DNA from: an uncultured Cyclobacteriaceae bacterium
GTDB taxonomy: Bacteria; Bacteroidota; Bacteroidia; Cytophagales; Cyclobacteriaceae
Direction of reading: 5' to 3'
DNA: 64,000 bases
NCBI GenBank assembly: GCA_943788235.1
Contig: CALSPM010000006.1
Span: forward strand, 124,001-188,000
Numbering within the stretch: the stretch's first letter is position 1; each line of letters opens with the position of its first letter. A program made the position numbers and the translations under genes. A model generated the notes under the pieces. The model did no database searches and had not been told where the DNA came from. It was given only the letters and a program-made list of their open reading frames with translations. Positions 1 to 9,549 of this stretch are shown here, one piece after another.

Positions 1-1
1 T

Positions 2-175
2 TTACTGATGGGTGAGGGAATTCTTAGCCAGTCAAACCAAAACAAATTTCCTAAATTTTTATTTACTGTGAAGGCAACGAATCGTTTGATGTTAAAATTC
101 ATTGATCGTAATGGCCCGTCAAATGGGATGGTTGTTACCGACATATTTAAGGCAGAAAAAAAGTTACTACCTTAA
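2..175 (+). CDS. C-terminal fragment of an unrecognised protein (5' end outside the window)
   Basis: An open frame runs from the window edge to a TAA at 173-175, giving about 57 residues that end in KAEKKLLP. The composition (FTVKATNRLMLKFIDRNGP, then VVTDIFKAEKK) looks like a folded beta-rich C-terminus and not a random frame. I do not recognise the family. It lies 86 bases upstream of the first sulfatase on the same strand, so it may be another enzyme of the polysaccharide locus, but that is inference from position only. Confidence 0.55.
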   Translation, partial: LLMGEGILSQSNQNKFPKFLFTVKATNRLMLKFIDRNGPSNGMVVTDIFKAEKKLLP

Positions 176-261
176 CTCAAGTTTACAAATGTTGATCATT
201 TGAGGGATGAACCTTTTATTCTCGTCATATAGACCTAGGATGTTTGGTTTTAATTAGGGTC

Positions 262-1701
262 ATGGCGATAAAAAATAATTTTACCTATTTCATTTTTTGT
301 ATTATTTTGCTGGCGTGCCAAGATACGCAGAAGAAAAAAATGAGGAGACCCAATATCCTTTTTCTGTTGGCTGATGATTTGGGATATAATGAAATAGGAG
401 CCTATGGGCAAAAAATCATCAAGACACCAGAGCTAGATAAGCTGGCAGAGAGCAGTATGAAGTTTACGAATTTCTATGCTGGAAATGCTGCTTGTTCTCC
501 CTCTAGAGCAGTTTTGTTAACAGGAAAAAACCCAACTAAAGTGGCCATAAGAGGGAATTCAGGCTATTATGGAAATGACAAATGGGAGGGTGTAGCTCTG
601 AATCAAGATGTTTTTACACTAGGAGAAATGCTCAAGGGGCAGGGATACCAAACTGCATTTATCGGTAAATGGCATTTAGACCATCCGGACGATGTAAAGA
701 CTTGGGCTTTTGGACATGGATTTGATTATGCAGCTCAAGAACAATGGCCTGCCCGATTCAATCCCATTCGCCCGTTTCTTTCAAATAGGCTTTGGGTGAA
801 TGGTGATCAAGAATATATTACTTATGATTATAAAAAATACTCATGTAAAGATGAGTTACGTACGGATTTAGCTTTCGATTTTCTTGAAAATAGGGAAAAA
901 GAAAACCCTTTTTTCCTTTTCATGTCTTACCGTTCGCCGCATAGTTTTGAAGGCCCGATTAGAGATACTTTATTTTATGCTGATCAAGATTGGCCTGATA
1001 TAGAAAAGGCACATGCCGCTAAAATCACTTTGTTAGATAGACAAATTGGGAGGCTCTTGAGGCAGTTAAAGAAGATCGGAGTATTGGAAAGTACACTGGT
1101 TGTATTCACGAGTGATAACGGACCTCATTTTTCGCCTGGGGGTCACGACCATGAGTTTTTTGATAGTAATGGTCCTTTGCGAGGAGGGAAGCGTGATTTA
1201 TATGACGGGGGTATCCGCGTGCCTATGTTGGTATCGTGGAAGGGTAACGTAAGCCCTGCTACAACGACCGAACATATCTTAGGTTTTCAAGACGTAATGC
1301 CCACTTTTGCTGAAATTGTAGGGGCTCCCATTCCTGAGCAAACGGATGGTCTGTCATTTCTACCTCTTTTAGTAGGAGTGCCACAAAAAAAGCATGAATT
1401 TTTAAATTGGGAATACCAGATGAGTGGATGGTTTCAGACTCTACCAAAGGGTGGATTTAGACAATCTATTCGCCGTGAAAATTGGAAAGTAGTCCGTTAC
1501 GGAGTCAATACTGAAACAGAATTGTATAATCTAGATCATGATATTTCAGAGGCTCAAAACTTAGCTAAATCGTATCCTCAAATTGTGGAAGAGATGAATA
1601 AAATTTTTGAATCTGAACGAACGGAAACAGCAGGATTTCCTTTCGGGGGGGTCACACAAGATCATAAATCAATGGATATACAAATTAAAAAAAATGAGTA
1701 A
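262..1701 (+). CDS. S1-family sulfatase, lipoprotein
   Basis: Formylglycine-dependent sulfatase that should remove sulfate esters from glycans. The ATG at 262 is preferred over an in-frame TTG at 244 because it gives a compact signal peptide ending in the lipobox LLAC, so the protein is probably lipid-anchored. The metal-binding start of the fold (LLADDLGY) is followed by the CxPSR modification motif with Cys78 (CSPSR), GKWHLDH, and TSDNGPH. These are the usual landmarks of the alkaline-phosphatase-superfamily sulfatase fold, and the 479 residues are a normal length. The Cys-type motif needs a maturation enzyme that is not in this window. The 3' end overlaps the GH97 gene by 8 bases (ATGAGTAA), suggesting translational coupling. 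The subfamily and the sulfate position attacked cannot be told by eye. Confidence 0.93.
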   Translation: MAIKNNFTYFIFCIILLACQDTQKKKMRRPNILFLLADDLGYNEIGAYGQKIIKTPELDKLAESSMKFTNFYAGNAACSPSRAVLLTGKNPTKVAIRGNSGYYGNDKWEGVALNQDVFTLGEMLKGQGYQTAFIGKWHLDHPDDVKTWAFGHGFDYAAQEQWPARFNPIRPFLSNRLWVNGDQEYITYDYKKYSCKDELRTDLAFDFLENREKENPFFLFMSYRSPHSFEGPIRDTLFYADQDWPDIEKAHAAKITLLDRQIGRLLRQLKKIGVLESTLVVFTSDNGPHFSPGGHDHEFFDSNGPLRGGKRDLYDGGIRVPMLVSWKGNVSPATTTEHILGFQDVMPTFAEIVGAPIPEQTDGLSFLPLLVGVPQKKHEFLNWEYQMSGWFQTLPKGGFRQSIRRENWKVVRYGVNTETELYNLDHDISEAQNLAKSYPQIVEEMNKIFESERTETAGFPFGGVTQDHKSMDIQIKKNE

Positions 1702-4135
1702 ACCTCCTACTTATAACCATCGAATGATTACTGGGCAGTCAATTTTCTTGTTGCTGTTTGTTTTAATGAGTGCCTGTCATTCCAATCTGAATGAAGTCGT
1801 TATTAACTCACCTAATAATATAAATACAGTGAGTATTTTGATTGATGAGGGTAAGTTGCTTTATAAGGTAAATCATGAAAACAAACTGATTATTCTTCCC
1901 TCGAGACTGGGGTTTATTTTTAAAGATGGTTTATCCTTTTCAGATGGATTCAAGATCAAAGATGTCCAATTCTCACAAGTGGACGAAACCTGGCAGCAAC
2001 CTTGGGGTTCGGTAAAGAAGATTAGAAATCATTATGAAGAGGCGATTATTTCCCTTTCATCGTTCAGTGATCCAGAGAATAATATGGATTTGATGATAAG
2101 GGCTTATGATGATGGCATTGCGCTGAGATATTATGTTCAGGGTTTGGGAGAGAACAAAGAAGTGGTGATTCAGGATGAATTGACGGAGTTCAATCTTGCT
2201 GAAGATGCTCAATCATGGTGGATTAAGGCCTATCAACCCGATAGATATGAGCAATTATATGAATCTACCAAAATATCAGCGATTGATACGGTGCATACCC
2301 CTTTGACCATGCGTTTTGAAGAGGGGATACATGTGAGTATTCATGAAGCCGCTTTGACTGATTATTCTTCCATGCAAATTGCTGGAGGTGGAAAGTCAAC
2401 TCATTTGAATTGTGATTTGGCGCCCTGGTCCAATGGAGATAAGGTACGAACAACAATTCCTTTTATGACGCCGTGGCGAACCATTAAAATAGCCAATACA
2501 GCTGCTGATTTGATGGCTTCACATCTCACATTGAATTGTAATCCTACCAATAAAATGGGTGATGTATCCTGGATCAAACCATCAAAATATATAGGCATTT
2601 GGTGGGGGATGATTGTGGGTAAGTGGACCTGGGGAGAGGGCCCAAGACATGGAGCAACCACAGCAAGAGGTAAGAAATATATTGATTTTGCTTCTAAGCA
2701 TGGTTTTGATGAAGTATTAATTGAAGGTATATCCGCAGGCTTCACAGGATTATTTCCAGGAGATACGGTGACCACAAGCTTTACCGAAACAACTTCAGAT
2801 TTTGATCTTGAGCTCGTGCAGCATTATGCCAAGTCTCAAGGGCTTTCACTTCAATCCTATCAAGAGTCCAGTGCCAGTACGCGAAATTATTTAATTCAAG
2901 TTGACACTGCTTTTGCACAATTGAAAGCATTGGGAATACAAAAAGCCAAAATAGGACATGTGGGAGCCATGCTGGATAAGACAGAATACCATTACGGCCA
3001 GCATGGAGTTAATTATTATCGGGAAGTATTGAAAAAAGCAGCTGAATATCAAGTAGCAGTTAATTTCCATGAACCCATAAAAGATACCGGAGAAAGAAGG
3101 ACTTATCCTAATATGTTGACCCGAGAAGGAGCTAGAGGAATGGAGTACAATGCCTGGGGCAATGGAGGAAACCCTGTGGACCATACTACCATAATTTCAT
3201 TTACCCGATTATTGGAATCTCCCATGGACTTCACCCCAGGTATTTTTGATTTGATGTATGAGAATTTTGATTTTGATAAGGGCGTTGAGTTTCCGGTGAA
3301 AATCACTTTACTTGATCAAGGGAATGCCTACTCGAATATCAGATATAAGGGATCAGAATCCTATTGGCAAAGTAAGCCTATGATGCAAGAATTAATTATT
3401 GAAGGAAAAGATACAACCTATCAATGGACTCTTACAGAAATGATGAAACCTGGCGAATGGGAATGGGGAATCAGCGTACATGATATTGCAACTGATAATA
3501 ATAATACTTGGTTACTCAATATCTTAGGAAAGCCAAATCAAAAAATTCAGGTATCAAAGGAAGGTCAGGTCAAGGGAGATGTACTTATGACGCTTGCTGA
3601 TCAAGGAATTGCTCCAAAAAATAGAATGAAAGCATCAAAAGAGGATTTGGAAGTAGTTTTTCCAAATGAGTTTGGAAAAACACAAAGAGTGAATACCACC
3701 TTAGCAAAACAGTTGGCCTATTATGTGATAATCTATAGCCCCATTCAAATGGCTGCTGATTTTATTGAAAATTATGTGGATGTACCCGCATTTCAATTCA
3801 TTAAAGATGTGCCCGTCGATTGGGATACTACCGTAGTTATTAATGGGGAAATAGGTGAGTATGTGACCATTGCCCGAAAGGATAGAAACAGCCAAGATTG
3901 GTATTTAGGATCGATTACCAATGAAGAAGCCAGGATATTTGATTTAGATCTTTCATTTTTAGATGCCAAAGGAGGATATACAGCTGAAATTTATGCTGAC
4001 GGGCCGAAAGCCGATTGGGAACTAAATCCATACGACATGAGTATCGGGGAGGAGCCCGTAGGGACTTCCTATGAAATTAAATTGGCACGCGGCGGAGGTC
4101 ATGCAGTAAGATTTAAACATGAAGATTCAGAGTAG
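1694..4135 (+). CDS. GH97 alpha-glycosidase (SusB-like), lipoprotein, with an extra inserted domain
   Basis: Glycoside hydrolase family 97 enzyme expected to release alpha-linked glucose or galactose. The start at 1694 overlaps the sulfatase stop; ATG 1724 is an alternative. Both precede a signal peptide with lipobox MSAC. Family landmarks are the N-terminal beta-sandwich (ETWQQPWGS), YIGIWWGM at the start of the barrel, HYGQ, VNFHEP (Glu460), REGARGMEY (Glu478, Glu484), PMDFTPGIF and AADFIENY (Glu692). The segment GHVGAML resembles the inverting SusB branch, which lacks the nucleophilic Asp of retaining members; this comparison is from memory. At 813 residues it is longer than SusB because about 135 residues are inserted between PGIF and the QRVNTTLAKQLAYY helix. 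That insert contains KPGEWEWGISV-like beta-sandwich sequence. Glucosidase versus galactosidase activity is unresolved. Confidence 0.92.
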   Translation: MSKPPTYNHRMITGQSIFLLLFVLMSACHSNLNEVVINSPNNINTVSILIDEGKLLYKVNHENKLIILPSRLGFIFKDGLSFSDGFKIKDVQFSQVDETWQQPWGSVKKIRNHYEEAIISLSSFSDPENNMDLMIRAYDDGIALRYYVQGLGENKEVVIQDELTEFNLAEDAQSWWIKAYQPDRYEQLYESTKISAIDTVHTPLTMRFEEGIHVSIHEAALTDYSSMQIAGGGKSTHLNCDLAPWSNGDKVRTTIPFMTPWRTIKIANTAADLMASHLTLNCNPTNKMGDVSWIKPSKYIGIWWGMIVGKWTWGEGPRHGATTARGKKYIDFASKHGFDEVLIEGISAGFTGLFPGDTVTTSFTETTSDFDLELVQHYAKSQGLSLQSYQESSASTRNYLIQVDTAFAQLKALGIQKAKIGHVGAMLDKTEYHYGQHGVNYYREVLKKAAEYQVAVNFHEPIKDTGERRTYPNMLTREGARGMEYNAWGNGGNPVDHTTIISFTRLLESPMDFTPGIFDLMYENFDFDKGVEFPVKITLLDQGNAYSNIRYKGSESYWQSKPMMQELIIEGKDTTYQWTLTEMMKPGEWEWGISVHDIATDNNNTWLLNILGKPNQKIQVSKEGQVKGDVLMTLADQGIAPKNRMKASKEDLEVVFPNEFGKTQRVNTTLAKQLAYYVIIYSPIQMAADFIENYVDVPAFQFIKDVPVDWDTTVVINGEIGEYVTIARKDRNSQDWYLGSITNEEARIFDLDLSFLDAKGGYTAEIYADGPKADWELNPYDMSIGEEPVGTSYEIKLARGGGHAVRFKHEDSE

Positions 4136-4174
4136 GAGCATGATTTATTTACAGCATCTTTTATTATCCTTTTT

Positions 4175-4189
4175 TGATGGAAGCCATCA
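4175..4189. repeat. Short perfect inverted repeat in the GH97-GH3 gap
   Basis: TGATGG and CCATCA are separated by AAG and lie 82 bases upstream of the GH3 start. The run of T is upstream of the stem on the plus strand, so this is not a standard rho-independent terminator for GH97. It could be an mRNA hairpin affecting processing or stability between the two genes. Nothing else is evident in this 135-base gap. Confidence 0.35.
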
Positions 4190-4270
4190 GATCTGCTTAT
4201 GGAGATATAAATCGATCATGAGTGCATCTATTTCGATCCGTGAAATATCAATCCATCTGAACAAATTCAC

Positions 4271-6883
4271 ATGAAAAATTTACTTATGTTCCTTTGTGTA
4301 GGTTCTTTAGTATTTTCCTGCGGCCCTGCTACAAAATGGAGGGATTTAAATCATAATGGTACCAAAGATCCCTACGAGAATACAGACCTTTTCTTTGAGG
4401 ATAGAGCCGCTGATTTAGTGAGTAAAATGACGCTTGATGAGAAGATTTCTCAAATGCAAAGAGAAGCTCCTTCGATAGGAAGACTGGGGATTGCAAAGTA
4501 TTCTTGGGGTAATGAGGGGCTTCATGGGGTAGCATCATGGATGAGTGGAGAGGGCTTTACTACGACTGTATTTCCACAAAGCATAGGAATTGCCAGTACT
4601 TGGAATCCAGGACTAGTAAGTCAAGAGGCTGAGGTAATTTCTGATGAAGCAAGAGCTCTTGCTAACCAACTTGACAACGCTAAATTTTTAAGTTTTTGGT
4701 CTCCGATGATTAATATGGCCCGAGATCCAAGATGGGGAAGAACACAAGAAAGCTACGGCGAAGATCCATTTTTAGTAGGTGAAATAAGCAAAGCTTTTAT
4801 TCAAGGCTTACAGGGTAAGGATCCAAAGTATATCAAGACCGCTGCCTCTATCAAACATTTTATTGCTAATAATGTCGATTATCAGCGGCATTATGGGAGC
4901 TCAAATATTAGTGAAAAACTTCTTAGAGACTATTATTTTCCTGCTTTTAAGACCAATGTTTTGGAATCCAATGTCCAGATTGTCATGTCGGCTTACAATG
5001 CTCTAAACAATGTCCCTTGTAGTAGTAATGAGTGGTTGCTTCAGGAGATTTTACGTGATGATTGGGGATTTGAGGGTCATGTTGTATCGGATTGTGGCGC
5101 CATTTATAATATCCATGCCAACCATTTTTATGTGGATTCTCCTGAGAAAGGTGCTGCAAGTGCAGTTCTTGCAGGAACAGATCTCAATTGCGGTGGGATG
5201 TATACCACACATTTAGCTAAGGCAGTTGAGTTAGGCCTACTCACCGAAAAAGATTTAGACAAAGCAGTTAGAAGAATAATGACCACGGCCATGAGATTGG
5301 GTATGTTTGATCCCAAAGAGCAGGTTCCTTTTGCCCAAATCACCCCTGATGTAATTGAACAAACCTCAAATCAAGAATTGGCGAAAGAAGCGGCTCTTCA
5401 ATCGCTAATACTGTTAAAAAATGAAGATAATTTTCTTCCCTTGTCCAAAGAGTTAACTTCTATTGCTGTAATTGGCCCTAATGCCAATGAATGTATTTAT
5501 GGGAATTATAGTGGGATGCCTTCCAAAGGCATCTCTCCTTTGGAAGGTATCCAAGATATTGTTTCTGAAGAGACGCAGGTAAATTATGCTCAAGGATCAG
5601 CTGTACATGATTTTAACCTCCCAGCAATTGAAAACAGTGCTTTTTTCTTGTCTCAGGCGCTACAAAAAAATGGATTAGTAGCAGAGTTTTTTGATAATAT
5701 GAACTTGGAAGGAGAACCTGTGCTGATACGAATTGACAGTAATCTGGTACATCAATGGTGGGATGAGAGCCAATTCCCATCAGAATTTGTTCCTTTAGAT
5801 AAGTTTTCTGTGAGGTGGAAGGGGGTTATTGTTCCTCCAAAATCTACTGAATACATGTTCAGTGCTCGAAATACCGTAATGAGCAGTGACGATGACAAAG
5901 GAATTCGAATTTATCTGGACAATGAAATTATTTTGGATCAGTGGACCTCTCATGTGGGATGGGAGACGGGAATAACCAAAAAACTAGAGGCTGGGAAAGC
6001 GTATGATTTTAGAGTTGAATATATAGACGATATTGATTGGGCAGCAGTAGCCATAGGCTGGAAGCCACTTAAAGACAATTTATTGCAAGAGGCAATAGAA
6101 GTAGCTAAAAAATCTGATGCCGTAATTATAGTGCTAGGTTCAAGAAATGATACTGAGGGAGAACACCTTGACAGGCAGTCGCTTGATTTGCTTACAGAAC
6201 AGGAGAAATTACTCCAGAAAGTTTATGAGGTCAACCCCAACATCGTATTGACTTTAGTCAATGGAAGCCCCATATCGGTAAATTGGGCAGATGAGAATAT
6301 ACCCGCAATTGTAGAGGCTTGGTATCCTGGTCAGGCAGAGGGAGTGGCCATAGCCGAGGTATTATTTGGAGATTACAATCCAGGTGGAAAATTACCGATA
6401 ACCATTCCCAAAGCAGCCAGTGATCTACCTCCTTTTGAAGATTATGATATTACCAAAGGTAAAACTTATATGTACCAGCGTATCGAACCCCTCTATCCCT
6501 TTGGATTTGGGCTTAGTTATTCGGATTTTGAAGTTTCAAATGAATCAATGTTAAAGCAACAACTATCTAAAGATGAAGTGATCGAGATATCTTTTGACCT
6601 AAAAAATATGGGTTCTATGCAAGGCAGCGAAGTGGTGCAACTCTACATCCGTAAAAATAATGAAGCATTAGGTAATCCTATAAAAATACTAAAAGCATTT
6701 GAGCGCGTTTTTTTAGCCGAAGGAGAAAAGCAAAGAATAACCTTAAGTTTCCCTATCAAGGAACTCGCCCGATATGATCCTGAGTTTGGTACATTTACTG
6801 TAGATAACGGATGCTATGATTTTATGGTCGGCAACTCTAGTACTAATTTTTTTTTCAAAAAAACCCTAGAAATTATTGAATAG
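4271..6883 (+). CDS. GH3 beta-glycosidase with PA14 insert, lipoprotein
   Basis: Family 3 glycoside hydrolase (beta-glucosidase or beta-xylosidase type). The 870 residues start with a signal peptide and lipobox VFSC. An EF-hand-like acidic loop (DLNHNGTKDPYE) follows, as in a subset of Bacteroidota GH3 enzymes. The barrel carries SIKHFIANN and the nucleophile region VVSDCGA with Asp274. The surrounding SAYNALNNVPCSSN and LRDDWGFEGH are closest in feel to the beta-xylosidase-like branch. A PA14 domain (about residues 465-600, starting GLVAEFFDN) interrupts the C-terminal alpha/beta domain; PA14 inserts in GH3 shape substrate choice. A fibronectin-III-like domain (about 760-870) closes the protein. 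It is the third gene of the plus-strand run. The exact sugar specificity is inference. Confidence 0.93.
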   Translation: MKNLLMFLCVGSLVFSCGPATKWRDLNHNGTKDPYENTDLFFEDRAADLVSKMTLDEKISQMQREAPSIGRLGIAKYSWGNEGLHGVASWMSGEGFTTTVFPQSIGIASTWNPGLVSQEAEVISDEARALANQLDNAKFLSFWSPMINMARDPRWGRTQESYGEDPFLVGEISKAFIQGLQGKDPKYIKTAASIKHFIANNVDYQRHYGSSNISEKLLRDYYFPAFKTNVLESNVQIVMSAYNALNNVPCSSNEWLLQEILRDDWGFEGHVVSDCGAIYNIHANHFYVDSPEKGAASAVLAGTDLNCGGMYTTHLAKAVELGLLTEKDLDKAVRRIMTTAMRLGMFDPKEQVPFAQITPDVIEQTSNQELAKEAALQSLILLKNEDNFLPLSKELTSIAVIGPNANECIYGNYSGMPSKGISPLEGIQDIVSEETQVNYAQGSAVHDFNLPAIENSAFFLSQALQKNGLVAEFFDNMNLEGEPVLIRIDSNLVHQWWDESQFPSEFVPLDKFSVRWKGVIVPPKSTEYMFSARNTVMSSDDDKGIRIYLDNEIILDQWTSHVGWETGITKKLEAGKAYDFRVEYIDDIDWAAVAIGWKPLKDNLLQEAIEVAKKSDAVIIVLGSRNDTEGEHLDRQSLDLLTEQEKLLQKVYEVNPNIVLTLVNGSPISVNWADENIPAIVEAWYPGQAEGVAIAEVLFGDYNPGGKLPITIPKAASDLPPFEDYDITKGKTYMYQRIEPLYPFGFGLSYSDFEVSNESMLKQQLSKDEVIEISFDLKNMGSMQGSEVVQLYIRKNNEALGNPIKILKAFERVFLAEGEKQRITLSFPIKELARYDPEFGTFTVDNGCYDFMVGNSSTNFFFKKTLEIIE

Positions 6884-6924
6884 GAATTTGGCTCAAAAGA
6901 GATATTAAAAAAAAGTGTGAAAAT

Positions 6925-8478
6925 ATGAAAAATAAAATGAAGAGACTTAATCCATTTTTTATTTTACTTTTTTTCTGTACCAATTTTGGGCATGCACAAA
7001 CAAGTTATTTCGAAACGTCCACACCTGAGGCCCAAGGAATATCTTCATTAAATATATTGAAGTTTATTGATCGTCTGGAGACAGAGGTTGATGCAGTTCA
7101 TAGTTTTATGATTATCAGGCATGGTAAATTAGTTTCACAAGGCTGGTGGGATCCCTATCAAGCAGCCTCACCACATACCATGATGTCTTTGAGCAAAAGC
7201 TTTGTCTCAACAGCCGTTGGATTTGCAGTTCAAGAGCAGCGCATTTCATTGGACGATTTGGTCATTTCTTTTTTCCCAGATAAAGTACCAGATACGTTGT
7301 CTTGGCAATTGAGAGAAATGCGCATTCGAGATTTGTTAACTATGAATACGGGACATCGACGTGAACCTTTGCCTTTTAAGAAAATTGACAATGGTTACGA
7401 GGAAGTAACTAGTGACTGGGTTAAGTATTTTTTATCTCATGAAGTTGAATTTATGCCCGGAACTCATTTTTTATATAATTCTATGGCCAGTTATATGCTG
7501 TCAGCGATTATTCAAAAAGTGACAGGCGAAAAACTTGTAGATTATTTGGACAGTCGTTTTTTTCAGCCATTGGCTATTAAAAAACCAGATTGGAAAAGGG
7601 GTCCCATGGGCATCAATATCGGAGGCTGGGGTTTACGCGTTACCACTGAAGACATCGCCAAGCTAGGCCAATTTTATTTGCAAAAGGGGCAATGGAAAGG
7701 GAAACAACTTTTATCCGAAGATTGGATTGACCTTGCGACCAGTAAACAAGTATCCAGTGGGAGTAATCCCAACAATGACTGGACCCAAGGTTATGGATTC
7801 CAATTTTGGCGTTCTAGGCATGACAGTTTTCGTGCAGATGGTTCTTTTGGCCAATTTTGTCTGGTATTGCCCGAAAACAATTTAGTCATAACTACGACTG
7901 CAGGAGTTTATGATATGGGACAAATCATGAACATCGTTTGGGAGACTTTATTGCCAGGACTTCAAGAGGTGGCCTTGCCAAAGGATACCAAAAACTATCA
8001 AATTTTGAATAATAAACTTGACGAGCTCCAACTACCTAAAATTTCAGCTAAAAAGGGCAGTTCAGTATATGGAAAGAAGTCTTCTACTTATCGACTCAAT
8101 GAAAATCCTTTAGGAGCCAATAGCATTAAATTGAATTTAAAAGGGGTTAATCATAGTATTGAAATAACATATAACGGCAAAAAGCAAATGATTAAAATAG
8201 GTTCTGACAAATACCTAAAAAATATGTTGCTCTTGAAACCGCCCTTCACAGAGGGATTGGAGTATCTTGATGGACAAGCATTGAAAGTAGCGGTAAATGG
8301 AGCTTGGTCCAATACAAATCAATATTTACTAAGAATGTACTTTTATGAGTCTACCGCTAGTGTGGACTATATATTTAATTTTGATGATAATGAATTTTTT
8401 TGGGAAACTAAATTTAACCATATTGGATATACCTCTAAAAAGGGAGTTTTCCCTATCACTGGACAAAAAGTAGAGTAA
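6925..8478 (+). CDS. Serine hydrolase of the beta-lactamase/class C family, secreted
   Basis: Penicillin-binding-protein-like serine hydrolase. The signal peptide (MKNKMKRLNPFFILLFFC, processed near GHAQ) predicts export. The SxxK motif is Ser88-Leu-Ser-Lys91, and Tyr184-Asn-Ser supplies the YxN motif. DGSFGQFC lies where class C enzymes carry HTG-like residues. In this fold the Ser-Lys-Tyr set catalyses ester or amide hydrolysis, and PUL-linked members are likely carbohydrate esterases rather than true beta-lactamases. A 170-residue C-terminal beta-rich region follows the catalytic domain. It starts 41 bases after the GH3 gene and ends one base before the next esterase, so it is probably co-transcribed. 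The substrate is unknown. Confidence 0.85.
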   Translation: MKNKMKRLNPFFILLFFCTNFGHAQTSYFETSTPEAQGISSLNILKFIDRLETEVDAVHSFMIIRHGKLVSQGWWDPYQAASPHTMMSLSKSFVSTAVGFAVQEQRISLDDLVISFFPDKVPDTLSWQLREMRIRDLLTMNTGHRREPLPFKKIDNGYEEVTSDWVKYFLSHEVEFMPGTHFLYNSMASYMLSAIIQKVTGEKLVDYLDSRFFQPLAIKKPDWKRGPMGINIGGWGLRVTTEDIAKLGQFYLQKGQWKGKQLLSEDWIDLATSKQVSSGSNPNNDWTQGYGFQFWRSRHDSFRADGSFGQFCLVLPENNLVITTTAGVYDMGQIMNIVWETLLPGLQEVALPKDTKNYQILNNKLDELQLPKISAKKGSSVYGKKSSTYRLNENPLGANSIKLNLKGVNHSIEITYNGKKQMIKIGSDKYLKNMLLLKPPFTEGLEYLDGQALKVAVNGAWSNTNQYLLRMYFYESTASVDYIFNFDDNEFFWETKFNHIGYTSKKGVFPITGQKVE

Positions 8479-8479
8479 C

Positions 8480-9424
8480 ATGAATTTTGATATAACCATG
8501 ATCAAGTTTCTTATTAAATATTCAATTTTTGGATTATTGGTCTTCAATCAAAGCCACTCTATAGCGCAAACAGTTCCAAAATGGGAAAACATTAATTATG
8601 TGGGAGATGATGATTTGGGTCATCTACTAGATATTTATATTCCTTCTCAAGGAGCGGCCCCCTTTCCGATAGTAATATCAATAGCAGGGAGTGCTTGGAC
8701 AGATAATAATAATAAGTTTTGGGCTTATAAATATGGTGGACAAGGAGAGGAACTGTTAGAAAATGGATTTGCGGTAGTTTCAATGAATCACAGATCTTCC
8801 TATTGTAGTAATTTTCCTGCTCAAATTCATGATGTCAAAGCAGCAGTCAGGTTTATTAGAGGTAACGCAGAAAGATTCAATCTCAATGAAAAATTTATTG
8901 GGATCATGGGCTATTCCTCTGGAGGTCATTTGGCTGCCTTAATGGGCACCAGCGGAGGTCTTGATAAAGTAGTTGAAGGAGACAAAGAAATATCAATTGA
9001 AGGTCAATTGGGCAGATTTTTAGATGAAAGTAGCCATGTAGATGCGGTAGTAGATTGGTATGGTCCTACAGATTTTATGACCAGCTGTACTGATAAATGG
9101 AACGGAGATGAGACCAATCGAATGAGATTTTTAGGAGGAAGTCTTGATAAAAATAAAGACTTAGGAGCATTGACAAATCCAATAAAATATGTGGATGAAA
9201 AGGATCCTCCATTTCTTATTATGCATGGTACCCTTGATACGGTAGTTCCTATTTGTCAAAGCGAATTGCTTTATGAAAAGCTCATGTCAAATGGGAATGA
9301 AGTAAAATTTATTCCTGTTCGAGGGGGCAATCATGATTATCCAAGTTGGCAATATGATGTGAAATTAGAGACTGCAAATTTTTTCAAAAGCAGGTATTTT
9401 ATCAAGACAGAAAAAACTGATTGA
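8480..9424 (+). CDS. Alpha/beta hydrolase, secreted carbohydrate-esterase-like
   Basis: Alpha/beta-hydrolase-fold esterase of the BD-FAE/hydrolase-fold-3 type, likely removing acyl groups from a glycan. A signal peptide is predicted to be cut after SIAQ; the ATG at 8498 would give a cleaner one than the first ATG. The nucleophile elbow is GYSSG with Ser146, the acid is Asp253 in HGTLDTVVP, and the His is His285 in GGNHDY. An oxyanion segment (SIAGSAWTD) follows the first strands. Only one base separates it from the preceding serine hydrolase, so the two are coupled. At 314 residues it is a single-domain enzyme. Whether it cuts acetyl, feruloyl or another ester cannot be read from sequence alone. 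Confidence 0.87.
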   Translation: MNFDITMIKFLIKYSIFGLLVFNQSHSIAQTVPKWENINYVGDDDLGHLLDIYIPSQGAAPFPIVISIAGSAWTDNNNKFWAYKYGGQGEELLENGFAVVSMNHRSSYCSNFPAQIHDVKAAVRFIRGNAERFNLNEKFIGIMGYSSGGHLAALMGTSGGLDKVVEGDKEISIEGQLGRFLDESSHVDAVVDWYGPTDFMTSCTDKWNGDETNRMRFLGGSLDKNKDLGALTNPIKYVDEKDPPFLIMHGTLDTVVPICQSELLYEKLMSNGNEVKFIPVRGGNHDYPSWQYDVKLETANFFKSRYFIKTEKTD

Positions 9425-9549
9425 TTATAGTGTTTTTATACTAGCGTATTTGAGTTTTATGCTATCGACTGATTTGATTTTGCTATCAGAGGCAGAAATA
9501 ATGACGACATTTTTTACGAATTAATCAAAAGACATTAAATGAATTTTTT

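Noticed and set aside
186-202. CAAATG-TTGAT-CATTTG hairpin upstream of the first sulfatase
   Set aside because: Six-base AT-rich stem with no T-run; too weak to call a terminator or operator.
6925-8478. Antibiotic-resistance beta-lactamase
   Set aside because: The SxxK/YxN set is shared by many esterases, and the PUL context plus the long C-terminal region favour a carbohydrate esterase.
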